The position numbers were made by a program, and so were the translations under genes. Under the pieces are notes generated by a model. The model saw only the letters and a list, made by a program, of their open reading frames with translations, made no database searches and was not told the DNA's origin. A DNA stretch of 64,000 nucleotides from Streptomyces corallincola (GTDB taxonomy: Bacteria; Actinomycetota; Actinomycetes; Streptomycetales; Streptomycetaceae), in the NCBI RefSeq assembly GCF_019104725.1, contig NZ_JAHRXF010000011.1, forward strand, positions 1 through 64,000, written 5' to 3'. This document shows positions 28,547 through 36,654 of the stretch, one piece after another (position 1 is the stretch's first letter; every line of letters starts with the position of its first letter).

Positions 28547-29914
28547 GTGGCTGCGGCGATGGAGGCCGACGGGACGGAACCGTTCGCGGAACTGCTGCGG
28601 GAACTGAAGGACCGTTCGGGACTGAGCTACGGCGTACTCGCCAAGCGGCTCCACCTGAGCACGTCCACCCTGCACCGCTACTGCAACGGCAGCGCGGTGC
28701 CCGTCGATTACGCCCCCGTCGAACGCCTCGCCAGACTCTGCCGGGCCACCCCGGAGGAACTCGTCGAGCTGCACCGCCGGTGGATCGTCGCGGACGCGGC
28801 GCGGGGGAAACGGGGCCAGCAGCAGGGGGGCGCGGGGGCAGCGGCGCCCACGGCCACGGCGCCCGGGGAAGCTACGGCGACCGTGGAGCCTGTACCGCCG
28901 GTCGCGCCGAAAGCGCCGAACGCGACAACTGCTGCCGTCGGTAGAGACGTTGAGGCAGGGGCGACCCCCACACCCCGGCACCCCCGTGCCCGGCACCCCC
29001 GTCCCCGTCGCCGGACCGCGCTGCTCTCCGGGACGGCGGTCGCCGTCGTGCTGGGTGTCGTCGCGCTCGCGGTCGGGCGGCCGTGGGAGGGGGGCGCGGG
29101 TGCGGCGGGTGCTCCGGGTGCGGACGGCACGGCGCGGACGGCGATCGCCGGGCGGCCCGTGGCCGGTGCGTCGGCGGGCGAACGGCAGGACAGGCCGTCG
29201 CCCTCCGACTCCGCGAGCCGCTCGGCGCCGCCCTCGCACACGGCCGGGACCGGGGCCCCGAAGCACGCGCCGCGGGCCCCGGGCCGGGCACCGGACACCG
29301 TCCCGCTCGCCGTCGCCACCCGCCCGTACGTCTACGAACAGCCGTGCAGCCAGCACTTCCTGGTGAACCAGGAGCCCGCGCAGGTCGGTCCCCCGGCGAG
29401 CGAGCAGGACGCGCCGCGCTGGGCCGCCGCGTACGGGGCGGTGTCCTCGGGCGAGCAGCGGGTGGCGCTCACCGTGCAGGGCACCGGCGAGGACACCGTC
29501 GTGCTGGAGGCGCTGCACGTCCGCGTCCTCGGCAGGAGCGCGCCGCTCGCGTGGAACGACTACGCGATGGGCGTCGGCTGCGGCGGAGGCGTCGGCACCA
29601 AGTCCTTCGACATCGCCCTGGACTCCGGCAGCCCCACGGTCACCGTCAAGAACGGCCAGCGCGACTTCCCCTACAAGGTCAGCGAGTCCGACCCCGAGGT
29701 CTTCTACATCGACGCCCACACCACCGCCCACGACGTCCGCTGGGACCTCTCCCTCGACTGGTCCAGCGGCACCCGCCACGGCACGGTCCACCTCGACAAC
29801 GCGGGCACCCCGTTCCGCACCAGCGCGGACGTGGGGCGTCCGGGGTACGACTATCCGCTGGGCGGGTCGGAGTGGACCGCGCGGGAGGAGCAGCCGGAGG
29901 GGCAGTACCCGTAG
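28547..29914 (+). CDS. HTH-transmembrane one-component regulator
   Basis: A 455-residue protein with an Xre-type helix-turn-helix at the N terminus (about 15-75; GLSYGVLAKRLHLSTSTLHRYC), an Ala/Pro-rich linker, one membrane helix near residue 160-180 (LLSGTAVAVVLGVVALAVG), a Ser/Pro-rich stalk and an external beta-rich domain of about 190 residues with two cysteines. This is the layout of a membrane-bound regulator that senses outside and binds DNA inside. GTG 28547 has GGAGG 6 bp upstream; an ATG at 28559 is possible. The divergent DUF4232 lipoprotein gene is the likely target. Confidence 0.82.
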   Translation: MAAAMEADGTEPFAELLRELKDRSGLSYGVLAKRLHLSTSTLHRYCNGSAVPVDYAPVERLARLCRATPEELVELHRRWIVADAARGKRGQQQGGAGAAAPTATAPGEATATVEPVPPVAPKAPNATTAAVGRDVEAGATPTPRHPRARHPRPRRRTALLSGTAVAVVLGVVALAVGRPWEGGAGAAGAPGADGTARTAIAGRPVAGASAGERQDRPSPSDSASRSAPPSHTAGTGAPKHAPRAPGRAPDTVPLAVATRPYVYEQPCSQHFLVNQEPAQVGPPASEQDAPRWAAAYGAVSSGEQRVALTVQGTGEDTVVLEALHVRVLGRSAPLAWNDYAMGVGCGGGVGTKSFDIALDSGSPTVTVKNGQRDFPYKVSESDPEVFYIDAHTTAHDVRWDLSLDWSSGTRHGTVHLDNAGTPFRTSADVGRPGYDYPLGGSEWTAREEQPEGQYP

Positions 29915-29980
29915 GGACTCCGGCGCACCCCTACGGGCCGTGTCCCACGGGGGCCGCGCTCCCCTGCGGGTGCCCCTCAC

Positions 29981-30027
29981 GTGCCACAGGGGTGCTTCCC
30001 GGTCGGCGGGAAGCACCCCTGTGGCAC
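29981..30027. terminator. bidirectional terminator
   Basis: Perfect 21-bp stem (29981-30001 with 30007-30027) and a 5-nt loop between the convergent HTH-TM and htrA genes. Confidence 0.92.
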
Positions 30028-30044
30028 GGCACGGAGACCACGGG

Positions 30045-31562
30045 TCAGCTGTCGCCGACGCGGGAGCCGAGGGTCAGGTCGGCGGTGTGGTTCTGGCCGC
30101 CGCGTTCGTAGGTGAGGGTGACCTTGTCGCCGGGCTTGTGGGTCCAGATCTCGCCGATGAGGGTGGGGCCGCTGTCGATGACGTGGTCGTCGAGCTTGGT
30201 GATGACGTCGCCGGGCTTCAGACCGGCCGCGGCGGCCGGGCCGCCGGATTCGACGGCCGAGGCACCCGCCGCGCCCTGGTCGGTGATCTTGGCGCCGCCG
30301 GTGGAGTCCTCCAGGGAGACGGAGGCGCCGATCTTGGCGTAGACGGGCTTGCCGGTCTTGATGAGCTGCTGGGCGACGTACTTGGCCTGGTTGATGGGGA
30401 TGGCGAAGCCGAGGCCGATGGAGCCGGACTGACCGGCGCCGAGGCCGCCGCTGCTGGAGGACTGGATCGCGGAGTTGATGCCGATCACCGCGCCCGAGGC
30501 GTCCAGCAGCGGGCCGCCGGAGTTGCCGGGGTTGATGGACGCGTCGGTCTGGAGGGCGCTCATGTACGACGCCTTGCTGCTGGACTGGCCGTCGCTGGAG
30601 GCCACCGGGCGGTCCTTGGCGCTGATGATGCCGGTGGTGACCGTGTTGGACAGGCCGAAGGGGGCGCCGATGGCGATCGTCTCGTCCCCGACGGCCACCC
30701 TGTCGGAGTTGCCCAGGGTGAGCGGCTTGAGGTCGTTCGGCGCGTTCTTCAGCTTGATCACGGCGACGTCGTAGCCCTGCGCGTGGCCGACGACCTCCGC
30801 GTCGTACTTCTTGCCGTCCGGGAAGGTGGCCGTCAGCTTGCCGCCGTCCACCGCGTCCGCGACGACGTGGTTGTTGGTGACGATGTGGCCCTGGGTGTCG
30901 AAGACGAACCCGGTGCCGGTGCCGCCCTCGCCGTTGGTGCTCTCGGCCTGGATGGTCACCGTGCTCGGCAGCGCCCGCGAAGCCACGCCCGCGATGGTGC
31001 CGGGCGCGCGCTTGACCTGGGAGGCGCCGTTGTCGGAGGCGGAGACGGTGGTGGAGCCGCCGTTGTCGTTGTCCCTGGCCAGGGTGTAGCCGAGGCCGCC
31101 GCCCAGGCCGCCCGCGACCAGCGCGGCCACCAGGACCGCCGCGACCAGCCCGCCCCTGCCGCGCTGCTTCGGCGCCTGCGGCTGCTGGTACGAGCCCCAG
31201 CCGCCGCCGGAACCGCCGCCCCAGCCGCCGCCCGCGGCGCCGGAGTCGCCGCCGTACGCGCCGCCCGCGTAGGAGGGCGTGGCGGGCGGCGGGGGCGGCC
31301 AGGCGCCCTCACCCGCGTACGGCTGCTGCGCGGTCCCGCCGCCGTACGGCTGCTGCCCGCCCTCGGTGCCGTACGGCTGCTGGACCGCCGTCGGGTGGTC
31401 CTGCTCCGGCGTGCCGGGGGCGTCCTGGGGGACCGGCGGCTGCTGGGCCGTCGGCGCGTTCCCCTCGGGCGCGGGGCCCTGCGGGGACGTGGGAGAGGCC
31501 ACCGGCACGGGAGGTGCGGACGGGGCCGGGGGTACCGGGTTGCCCTCGTTCTCGGTGCTCAC
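30045..31562 (-). CDS. HtrA/DegP-like membrane serine protease with PDZ domain
   Basis: A 505-residue envelope quality-control protease. A Pro/Gln/Gly-rich cytoplasmic N terminus (1-135) with QQPYG repeats leads into one membrane helix (about 138-162), then a trypsin-like domain with the triad in TNNHVV, DVAVIKL and GNSGGPL, and a C-terminal PDZ domain (about 410-500; AAAAGLKPGDVITKLDDHVI). Streptomyces encode several such proteases, some CssRS-regulated under secretion stress; no such site was identified here. The GTG at 31562 has GAGGAG 7 bp upstream. Confidence 0.93.
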   Translation of the reverse strand: MSTENEGNPVPPAPSAPPVPVASPTSPQGPAPEGNAPTAQQPPVPQDAPGTPEQDHPTAVQQPYGTEGGQQPYGGGTAQQPYAGEGAWPPPPPATPSYAGGAYGGDSGAAGGGWGGGSGGGWGSYQQPQAPKQRGRGGLVAAVLVAALVAGGLGGGLGYTLARDNDNGGSTTVSASDNGASQVKRAPGTIAGVASRALPSTVTIQAESTNGEGGTGTGFVFDTQGHIVTNNHVVADAVDGGKLTATFPDGKKYDAEVVGHAQGYDVAVIKLKNAPNDLKPLTLGNSDRVAVGDETIAIGAPFGLSNTVTTGIISAKDRPVASSDGQSSSKASYMSALQTDASINPGNSGGPLLDASGAVIGINSAIQSSSSGGLGAGQSGSIGLGFAIPINQAKYVAQQLIKTGKPVYAKIGASVSLEDSTGGAKITDQGAAGASAVESGGPAAAAGLKPGDVITKLDDHVIDSGPTLIGEIWTHKPGDKVTLTYERGGQNHTADLTLGSRVGDS

Positions 31563-31900
31563 AGCTCTACTCCTCGTTCCACGGCGGTTCTACTGGGTCG
31601 CACACTCGGTCACACTCGCTCAGGTTCGCGCACGCCCGACACGACGTGCACGTGTCACCCGACAAGCATGGCCCGGTGCGATGCGGCTGTGCATGGTCCT
31701 GAGGTCCTGTTGTATGAGGTCAGCTTTTCCCACGAGCCGTCAGAGCACCATAAGCGGTCCCTGTGGGTCCAGGGTGAACCTTTATATAGGATCTTCCTCC
31801 CGAACATCACATAAGCGGCAATGCGGGTGACCCGTCCGCCGTACCCGCGGCGCACCCCCGTCGTACCGCGCCCTCCCCCGGTCGATGGCACCATGTCGCG
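31563..31900. other. unusually AT-rich intergenic region
   Basis: No gene seen. The part from about 31700 to 31820 is clearly poorer in GC than the surroundings and contains CATAAGCGG twice (31749-31757, 31810-31818) and a Streptomyces-like -10 TAGGAT. It could host a small RNA or the promoters of the two divergent genes. Confidence 0.5.
31787..31792 (+). promoter_or_regulatory. possible -10 element for the phosphodiesterase gene
   Basis: TAGGAT matches the usual Streptomyces housekeeping -10 hexamer. It would start transcription about 100 nt before the GTG at 31901. No convincing -35 was found. Confidence 0.3.
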
Positions 31901-32713
31901 GTGACCCACGCACCACAGCAAGCCGTCCAGGTCGTCGCCCACCGGGGCGCCTCCGAGGACGCTCCCGAGCACACCCTGGCCGCGTACAAGAAGGCGATCG
32001 AGGACGGGGCCGACGCCCTGGAGTGCGACGTACGGCTGACCGCCGACGGCCACCTCGTCTGCGTGCACGACCGCCGGGTGGACCGCACGTCCAACGGCCG
32101 GGGCGCCGTCTCCGGGCTGGAGCTGGCCAGGCTCACCACCCTGGACTTCGGCTCCTGGAAGGCCCGCGACGGCGAGGAGCCCGACTGGGTGCACCGCCCG
32201 GAGGACCCGGCGGACACCTCCGTACTGACCCTGGAACGGCTGCTGGAGCTGGTCGCGGACTCCGGGCGGCGGGTGGAGCTGGCCATCGAGACCAAGCACC
32301 CGACCCGCTGGGCCGGGCAGGTCGAGGAACGGCTGCTGGCCCTGCTGAAGCGGTTCGGGCTGGACGCGCCCGCCGCGCCCGCCGAGTCGCCGGTACGGAT
32401 CATGAGCTTCTCGGCGCGCTCCCTGCACCGGGTGCGGGCCGCCGCGCCCACCCTGCCGACCGTGTACCTCACGCAGTTCGTGACGCCCCGGCTGCGGGAC
32501 GGCCGCCTGCCCGCCGGGGTCGGCATCGCCGGGCCCTCCATCCGCATCGTGCGCAACCACCCCGTGCTCGTGGAACGGCTGAAGGCCGCCGGGCACCGGG
32601 TGCACGTCTGGACCGTCAACGAACCCGAGGACGTGGACCTCTGCCGCGACCTCGGCATCGAGGCGATCATCACCAACCGGCCGCGCGCGGTCCTGGACCG
32701 GCTCGGGCGCTGA
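31901..32713 (+). CDS. glycerophosphodiester phosphodiesterase
   Basis: TIM-barrel enzyme that hydrolyses deacylated phospholipids to glycerol-3-phosphate and an alcohol. The 270 residues contain the full signature: HRGASEDAPEHT (catalytic His and the E-N/H-T site), ALECDVRLTADG, VHDRRVDRTSNG, AIETKHP and the C-terminal VWTVNEPEDV. There is no signal peptide, so it acts in the cytoplasm. The GTG at 31901 lacks an obvious ribosome binding site. Confidence 0.93.
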   Translation: MTHAPQQAVQVVAHRGASEDAPEHTLAAYKKAIEDGADALECDVRLTADGHLVCVHDRRVDRTSNGRGAVSGLELARLTTLDFGSWKARDGEEPDWVHRPEDPADTSVLTLERLLELVADSGRRVELAIETKHPTRWAGQVEERLLALLKRFGLDAPAAPAESPVRIMSFSARSLHRVRAAAPTLPTVYLTQFVTPRLRDGRLPAGVGIAGPSIRIVRNHPVLVERLKAAGHRVHVWTVNEPEDVDLCRDLGIEAIITNRPRAVLDRLGR

Positions 32714-33063
32714 GCGCCCGGCCGGTCGCCGGTGAGCCGGTGGGCCGGTCACCGGTCGGTTGGCCGGTGGCCGGTCCGCCCCGGTCGGTTGAGGTGAGTG
32801 GCCGCGGCAACCGGCAGGCCAGGAACCCGTTAAGAACGCTCTTACCTCCCTTGACCGCGCCAACCCCGGTCCCGCATGCTCCCGTTCTCGGTCATCACCG
32901 TGGATTCCGGTCATCCGGCGGCCCTGTTGGCGCCCGGAACGCTCCGGCGCACTCGCCCCGACGGGCGGTGCCGGGAGTGCGTCACCGGAACGGGATCGGC
33001 CGGTTTCCGGTACAGGCCGATGGGGCATCCACACCGTGGCGTGGGGCGAAGGAGGTCTCGGGG
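32714..33063. other. intergenic region with CCGGT-rich sequence
   Basis: The first 100 bp are a degenerate array of CCGGT/GCCGGT units (about 32720-32800). Further on, TAAGA-ACGC-TCTTA at 32831-32844 is a short palindrome. No gene seen. Confidence 0.5.
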
Positions 33064-33615
33064 GTGGCGTTGGTGGTGGCACAGGAGGTGCCCGCGTCGT
33101 CGAGCATGGCCGTTCCTCATGGCCCTGCGGGCGTGGGAACGGCACGGCACCGGATGCGCGCGCAACTGCGCGGCGGCGGTGTGGCGGAATCCGTCATCGA
33201 CGACGCCGTACTGATCCTTTCCGAACTTCTGAGCAACGCCTGCAAGCACGGGCGTCCGCTGCTCGGGGCCCCGGCCGGGCACGGCAGCGTACGGGCGGCC
33301 TGGCGGGTGGACGAGCGGGGGCGGCTCATCGTGGAGGTCACGGACGGCGGCGGCCCGACCCGCCCGGCCGCGGCCACCCCCTCCCTCACCGCCCACGGCG
33401 GCCGTGGGCTGGGCATCGTCACCGCCCTCGCCGACGACTGGGGCGTACGCGACGGCGTCCGGGGCGAGGTGACCGTCTGGGTCGTGGTGGACGAGGACGT
33501 GCACGATCCCGACGCCGGGTGCCGTCGCGGCGGTTTCGCTACGCGCGTCACCCCCGCTGTGACCTCGCTGGTACCGGAGGCGGAGCTGCTGGACGCGTTC
33601 GACGAGTCGGGATGA
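33064..33615 (+). CDS. RsbW-like anti-sigma factor kinase
   Basis: A 183-residue single-domain GHKL ATPase of the kind that binds sigma factors and phosphorylates anti-sigma antagonists. The N box ILSELLSNACKHG, G1 box VEVTDGGGPTRP and G2 box HGGRGLGIV are all present. Streptomyces have dozens, mostly acting in stress and development; a partner is not encoded next door, though another kinase of this type is at 44423-44863 and a SpoIIE phosphatase at 37164. GTG 33064 has GGAGG 8 bp upstream. The C-terminal extension (about 145-183) is outside the domain. Confidence 0.88.
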   Translation: MALVVAQEVPASSSMAVPHGPAGVGTARHRMRAQLRGGGVAESVIDDAVLILSELLSNACKHGRPLLGAPAGHGSVRAAWRVDERGRLIVEVTDGGGPTRPAAATPSLTAHGGRGLGIVTALADDWGVRDGVRGEVTVWVVVDEDVHDPDAGCRRGGFATRVTPAVTSLVPEAELLDAFDESG

Positions 33616-33722
33616 GCCGGGGGTGAGTGCGGGGCGACTGCGGGGCGGCCCGTGTCCGCCCCGCGACGGGCGTACGTTCCGACGCGCGCCCCCCCGTTGT
33701 CGGCGGACCCGGCGCGGACAGC

Positions 33723-33782
33723 CCCCGTTGTCCACAGCCCCGTTGTCCACAGGCACGTCCCGTAGCGCCCCGTTGTCCACAG
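33723..33782 (+). promoter_or_regulatory. cluster of three DnaA boxes
   Basis: The 15-mer CCCCGTTGTCCACAG occurs at 33723-33737, immediately again at 33738-33752 and at 33768-33782. Each contains the Streptomyces DnaA box TTGTCCACA (33728-33736, 33743-33751, 33773-33781), all in one orientation, spaced 15 and 30 bp. The cluster sits between the anti-sigma kinase and the DUF5926 gene and may affect the latter's promoter. Confidence 0.85.
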
Positions 33783-33854
33783 GTCACCGTCGCTTCCGGT
33801 GCGAACGGCTAGGCTCCGCCCGTACGAGACCAGCCGCTCACGGGAGACCTCACG

Positions 33855-34844
33855 ATGGCCAAGAAGCGACCCCAGACGAAGGCAAGGCGCCCGCAGACCA
33901 CGGGACACGCCCCCGCCGCAGGCGCTGAGGGCGACGTCCCGGTGGTCGGGGCCCGCGAGCAGTGCCCGTGCGGCAGCGGGCGGCGGTACAAGGCGTGTCA
34001 CGGGCGGGCGGCGGCGCACGCGGTGACCGAGCTGGTGCAGCGGCCGTTCGAAGGGCTGCCGGGCGAGTGCGACTGGGTGGCGCTGCGGGAGCTGGTGCCC
34101 GCGGCCACGGTGACGCTGACGCTGAAGGAGGGGCTGCCCGAGGGCGTCCCCTCGGTGGAGCTGGCGACGGTGCTGCCGATGGCGTGGCCCGCGCTCCGCC
34201 GTGACGACGGCACCGTGCTGCTCGGTCTGCAGAACGACACCCCCTCCGGCGACATCAGCCGCGACCTGGCCGACACCCTGAAGCGGGCGCTCGCCGCCGA
34301 GCCCGGCACCCCGGTCGAGGGCCGCCGCGCCCCCGCCGACACGCCCCGGCTGCAGGACCTGCTGGACGCCGACGCCCCCTTCGAGCCGGTCGTGCACGAC
34401 GGGTTCGAGTTCTGGGTGCCGGACGCGGAGAACGCCACCCCGGACGTCACCGCGTCCCTGGAGCGGGCCAACGCCGCCGCGATCCCCACCGTCAAGCTGG
34501 CCGGTGTGGAGTCCGCGTACTGGTGCGAGACCCCGGAGAAGAACCACCTGCGCTGGGTCATGCCGCACGCGGAGGAGCGGCTGCTGGACGCGCTCGCCCG
34601 GCTGCACGCGGCCGGTACCTCGGGGCTGGGCGAGGGCACCCGGCTGGTCGGCTCGTTCCGCGCGCACGGGCTGACCGTGCCGGTGTGGGACCTGCCGAGC
34701 GGGGTCTCGGCGGACGACGTGGAGAAGCCGGCGGCCGAGTTCGCCGAGCGGCTCTCCGCCGCGCTGGCCGTGACCGGGCCACTGACCCCGGAGGAGCGCC
34801 GGGCGCGCGGCGGGCTCACCAACCGTCAGGTCACCCTGAGCTGA
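33855..34844 (+). CDS. DUF5926-family protein with a SEC-C zinc motif
   Basis: A 329-residue cytoplasmic protein, widely conserved in Streptomyces and once mis-annotated as a topoisomerase. Residues 1-30 are basic; a SEC-C-like motif CPCGSGRRYKACH follows at 37-49 and binds zinc in SecA and other proteins that contact ribosomes or SecB. The rest (60-320) is an uncharacterised domain with LCETPEKNHLRWV-like segments. Three DnaA boxes lie 70-130 bp before the ATG. Function unknown. Confidence 0.78.
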   Translation: MAKKRPQTKARRPQTTGHAPAAGAEGDVPVVGAREQCPCGSGRRYKACHGRAAAHAVTELVQRPFEGLPGECDWVALRELVPAATVTLTLKEGLPEGVPSVELATVLPMAWPALRRDDGTVLLGLQNDTPSGDISRDLADTLKRALAAEPGTPVEGRRAPADTPRLQDLLDADAPFEPVVHDGFEFWVPDAENATPDVTASLERANAAAIPTVKLAGVESAYWCETPEKNHLRWVMPHAEERLLDALARLHAAGTSGLGEGTRLVGSFRAHGLTVPVWDLPSGVSADDVEKPAAEFAERLSAALAVTGPLTPEERRARGGLTNRQVTLS

Positions 34845-34937
34845 CCGGGCGTCACCCGGCCGGTGCGGAACGGGTGACTCCCGTCACAACTCCCCGTGTT
34901 CGCACAGGAATCCACACCGGATCGGCGCGAGCGGAAT

Positions 34938-35012
34938 TTGCGAACCGCCGATCTCTTGTTACGGTTCGAGTAGCCCGGTTGCTGGTGCATCCCCCGTCGC
35001 CAGCAACCGGGC
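34938..35012 (+). ncRNA. possible small RNA or strong hairpin terminator
   Basis: A 13-bp perfect stem (34973-34985 with 35000-35012) closes a 14-nt loop containing CCCCC, followed by CTTCT. Immediately upstream is a promoter-like pair, TTGCGA (34938-34943) and TACGGT (34960-34965) with 16-bp spacing, which would start transcription right at the stem. The loop recalls the C-rich loops of the actinobacterial 6C RNA, but only one such hairpin is clear. Between convergent genes, a plain terminator is the simpler view. Confidence 0.4.
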
Positions 35013-35108
35013 CTTCTCATGCCCGGAAACGGCGCCGGATGACGGCATCCCGTGGCGGACCGTCAACTTCCGCCCCCCGCACCGTATTTCCACCCCCTGG
35101 GTGTCTCC

Positions 35109-35936
35109 CTAGTCGCTCCCCGACCGCAGCAGCAGGCGCCCGCCGTCCGCGCGGGAGGTGGCGAACTCCGTGACGGCCGAGTAGTCGGTGGGTGCGCCGC
35201 CGGTGTGGCCGCGAGGGGTCTCGCAGGTGGCGGGTTCGTCGTCGGCGTCGGTGGCGCAGTGGATCTGGACCGTACGGCCGCCCGGTGCCAGCAGGCTCAG
35301 TACCGCGTCGATGTCCTTGCCGGTGGTGTTGCGGTAGTAGGCGCGCGCCCAGGTGTCCTCGCCCTGGGTCAGGACGCAGGTCTGCGCCTCGACGCCGTCG
35401 GGGGAGGTGAGTTCGGGGCCGCAGCGGGCGGCGGTGGCCGACCCGATGCCGAGCAGCAGCGGTGAGTGGCGGGGGGTCGGGACGGCGGCGGGCATCTTGT
35501 CGTCGCCCCGGAGCGAGGTGCCGCCGGACACCGGGAGAGCGGCGCCGCCCGGAACGTAGAGCGAGGCGTCGGAGGCCGAACCCTCTTTCGGGGGGCGCCC
35601 GTTGGCCACTTCTCCGTTGATGGGACCGCCCTCCGGGAGGGCACCCCCGGCCCCGGAGCCCACGGAGCCCGCCGAGCCCGCCGGAGCGGCACCCGGTGCT
35701 CCCCCGGCCACCTGTTCCGCCGTACGGGAGTGGCCCGCTCCGCCCACCTGCCCCGCCGACGCCACCGCCAGCGGCAGGACGACCGCCGCCACCGCCCCGC
35801 AGGCGAGGGCGAGCAGCCGACGGCGCCGGGAGTCCCGTCCGGCCCGGTGCGACGGCGCCTCGGCGCCCGCCCGGCGGGCCGCCGGTCCACCTCGGTGCGA
35901 CGGCCGCAGGCCGTGTCTCCCTGAATCGCGCAGCAT
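35109..35936 (-). CDS. membrane-anchored or secreted hypothetical protein
   Basis: A 275-residue protein with a basic cytoplasmic stretch (1-40, rich in R and H), one hydrophobic segment (about 41-62; LLALACGAVAAVVLPLAVASAG), a Gly/Ala/Pro-rich linker and a C-terminal domain (about 160-275) with four cysteines (ARCGPE, QTCVLT, IHCATD, ATCETP). The last part (YYRNTTGKDIDAVLSLLAPGG, TVQIHC) is a beta-sandwich type often seen in Streptomyces surface proteins. Family not recognised. Confidence 0.72.
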   Translation of the reverse strand: MLRDSGRHGLRPSHRGGPAARRAGAEAPSHRAGRDSRRRRLLALACGAVAAVVLPLAVASAGQVGGAGHSRTAEQVAGGAPGAAPAGSAGSVGSGAGGALPEGGPINGEVANGRPPKEGSASDASLYVPGGAALPVSGGTSLRGDDKMPAAVPTPRHSPLLLGIGSATAARCGPELTSPDGVEAQTCVLTQGEDTWARAYYRNTTGKDIDAVLSLLAPGGRTVQIHCATDADDEPATCETPRGHTGGAPTDYSAVTEFATSRADGGRLLLRSGSD

Positions 35937-35991
35937 GAGCGGAACATAACGACCGCGGGCGGGGTTGCGACCCCGCCCGCGCCCGACACCC

Positions 35992-36654
35992 CTACAACTC
36001 GGGCGCGCTCACACCCGTACGAGTGAGGGCGTCCACCACGGCGTCCACCACCGCCTCCACGCCGGGCACCCAGGGCGCGGCCGAACCGGGCAGCGGGCCG
36101 CGCTCCCAGCGCACCCCGCCCCGGCCGGTCTCGGACGGCGGCAGCGCCAGATAGCCGCCCTCGCCGTGGAAGCGGAGCGAGCCGGGCACGAAGTCCTTGG
36201 CGTACAGGAGTTCGCCGAGCTGCTCCATCGAGTACGGCTGGACCAGCAGCGCCCAGCGGTCCTGGGCGGCGACCACCGGGCCGAGCCGCATGCCGCGCTT
36301 GTCGAGCAGGGCGAGCGCGCGGGACGCGGCGAGCGCCGGGAGACTGACCGCGCAGGGCGCCCGGCCGCCGGTGGCCAGCAGGATCGGCGCCGAGGGCCGG
36401 TTCGTCCACCACCAGCGCACCATGCGCGGGTCGGTGGTCGCGGCCAGCAGGCCGGGTTCGAAGGGGTGGGCGCCGGGCACCGCGCACTCCGGGTCGGGGC
36501 AGGCGCAGCGGGCGCGCCCCGACGGGTCGGGGGCCACACCCGGCAGCACCGGCCACCGCCATTCCGCGAAGGTGAGAGCCGCGCCGATCTGCTCAGGACG
36601 CCCGTCGTCACGCCGGGACAGGAGCCTGCGTCGCTTTCCGGGGATCTCGCGCAT
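35992..36654 (-). CDS. bifunctional DNA primase/polymerase-like protein
   Basis: A 220-residue protein resembling the N-terminal prim-pol domain (AEP superfamily) of replication proteins: the opening FAEWRWPVLPG with a Cys-rich CACPDPEC insert, the MVRWWWTNRPSAPILLATG segment and the later VAAQDRWALLVQPYS. No helicase or zinc domain follows, and the metal-binding acidic pair of active prim-pols is hard to place, so it may be a degenerate or regulatory version. Such stand-alone copies are chromosomal in Streptomyces. The ATG at 36654 precedes MREIPGKRRRLLS. Confidence 0.72.
   Translation of the reverse strand: MREIPGKRRRLLSRRDDGRPEQIGAALTFAEWRWPVLPGVAPDPSGRARCACPDPECAVPGAHPFEPGLLAATTDPRMVRWWWTNRPSAPILLATGGRAPCAVSLPALAASRALALLDKRGMRLGPVVAAQDRWALLVQPYSMEQLGELLYAKDFVPGSLRFHGEGGYLALPPSETGRGGVRWERGPLPGSAAPWVPGVEAVVDAVVDALTRTGVSAPEL

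Noticed and set aside
32714..33063. CCGGT-rich stretch as an operator array
   Set aside because: Irregular spacing and composition expected of GC-rich slippage; nothing specific.
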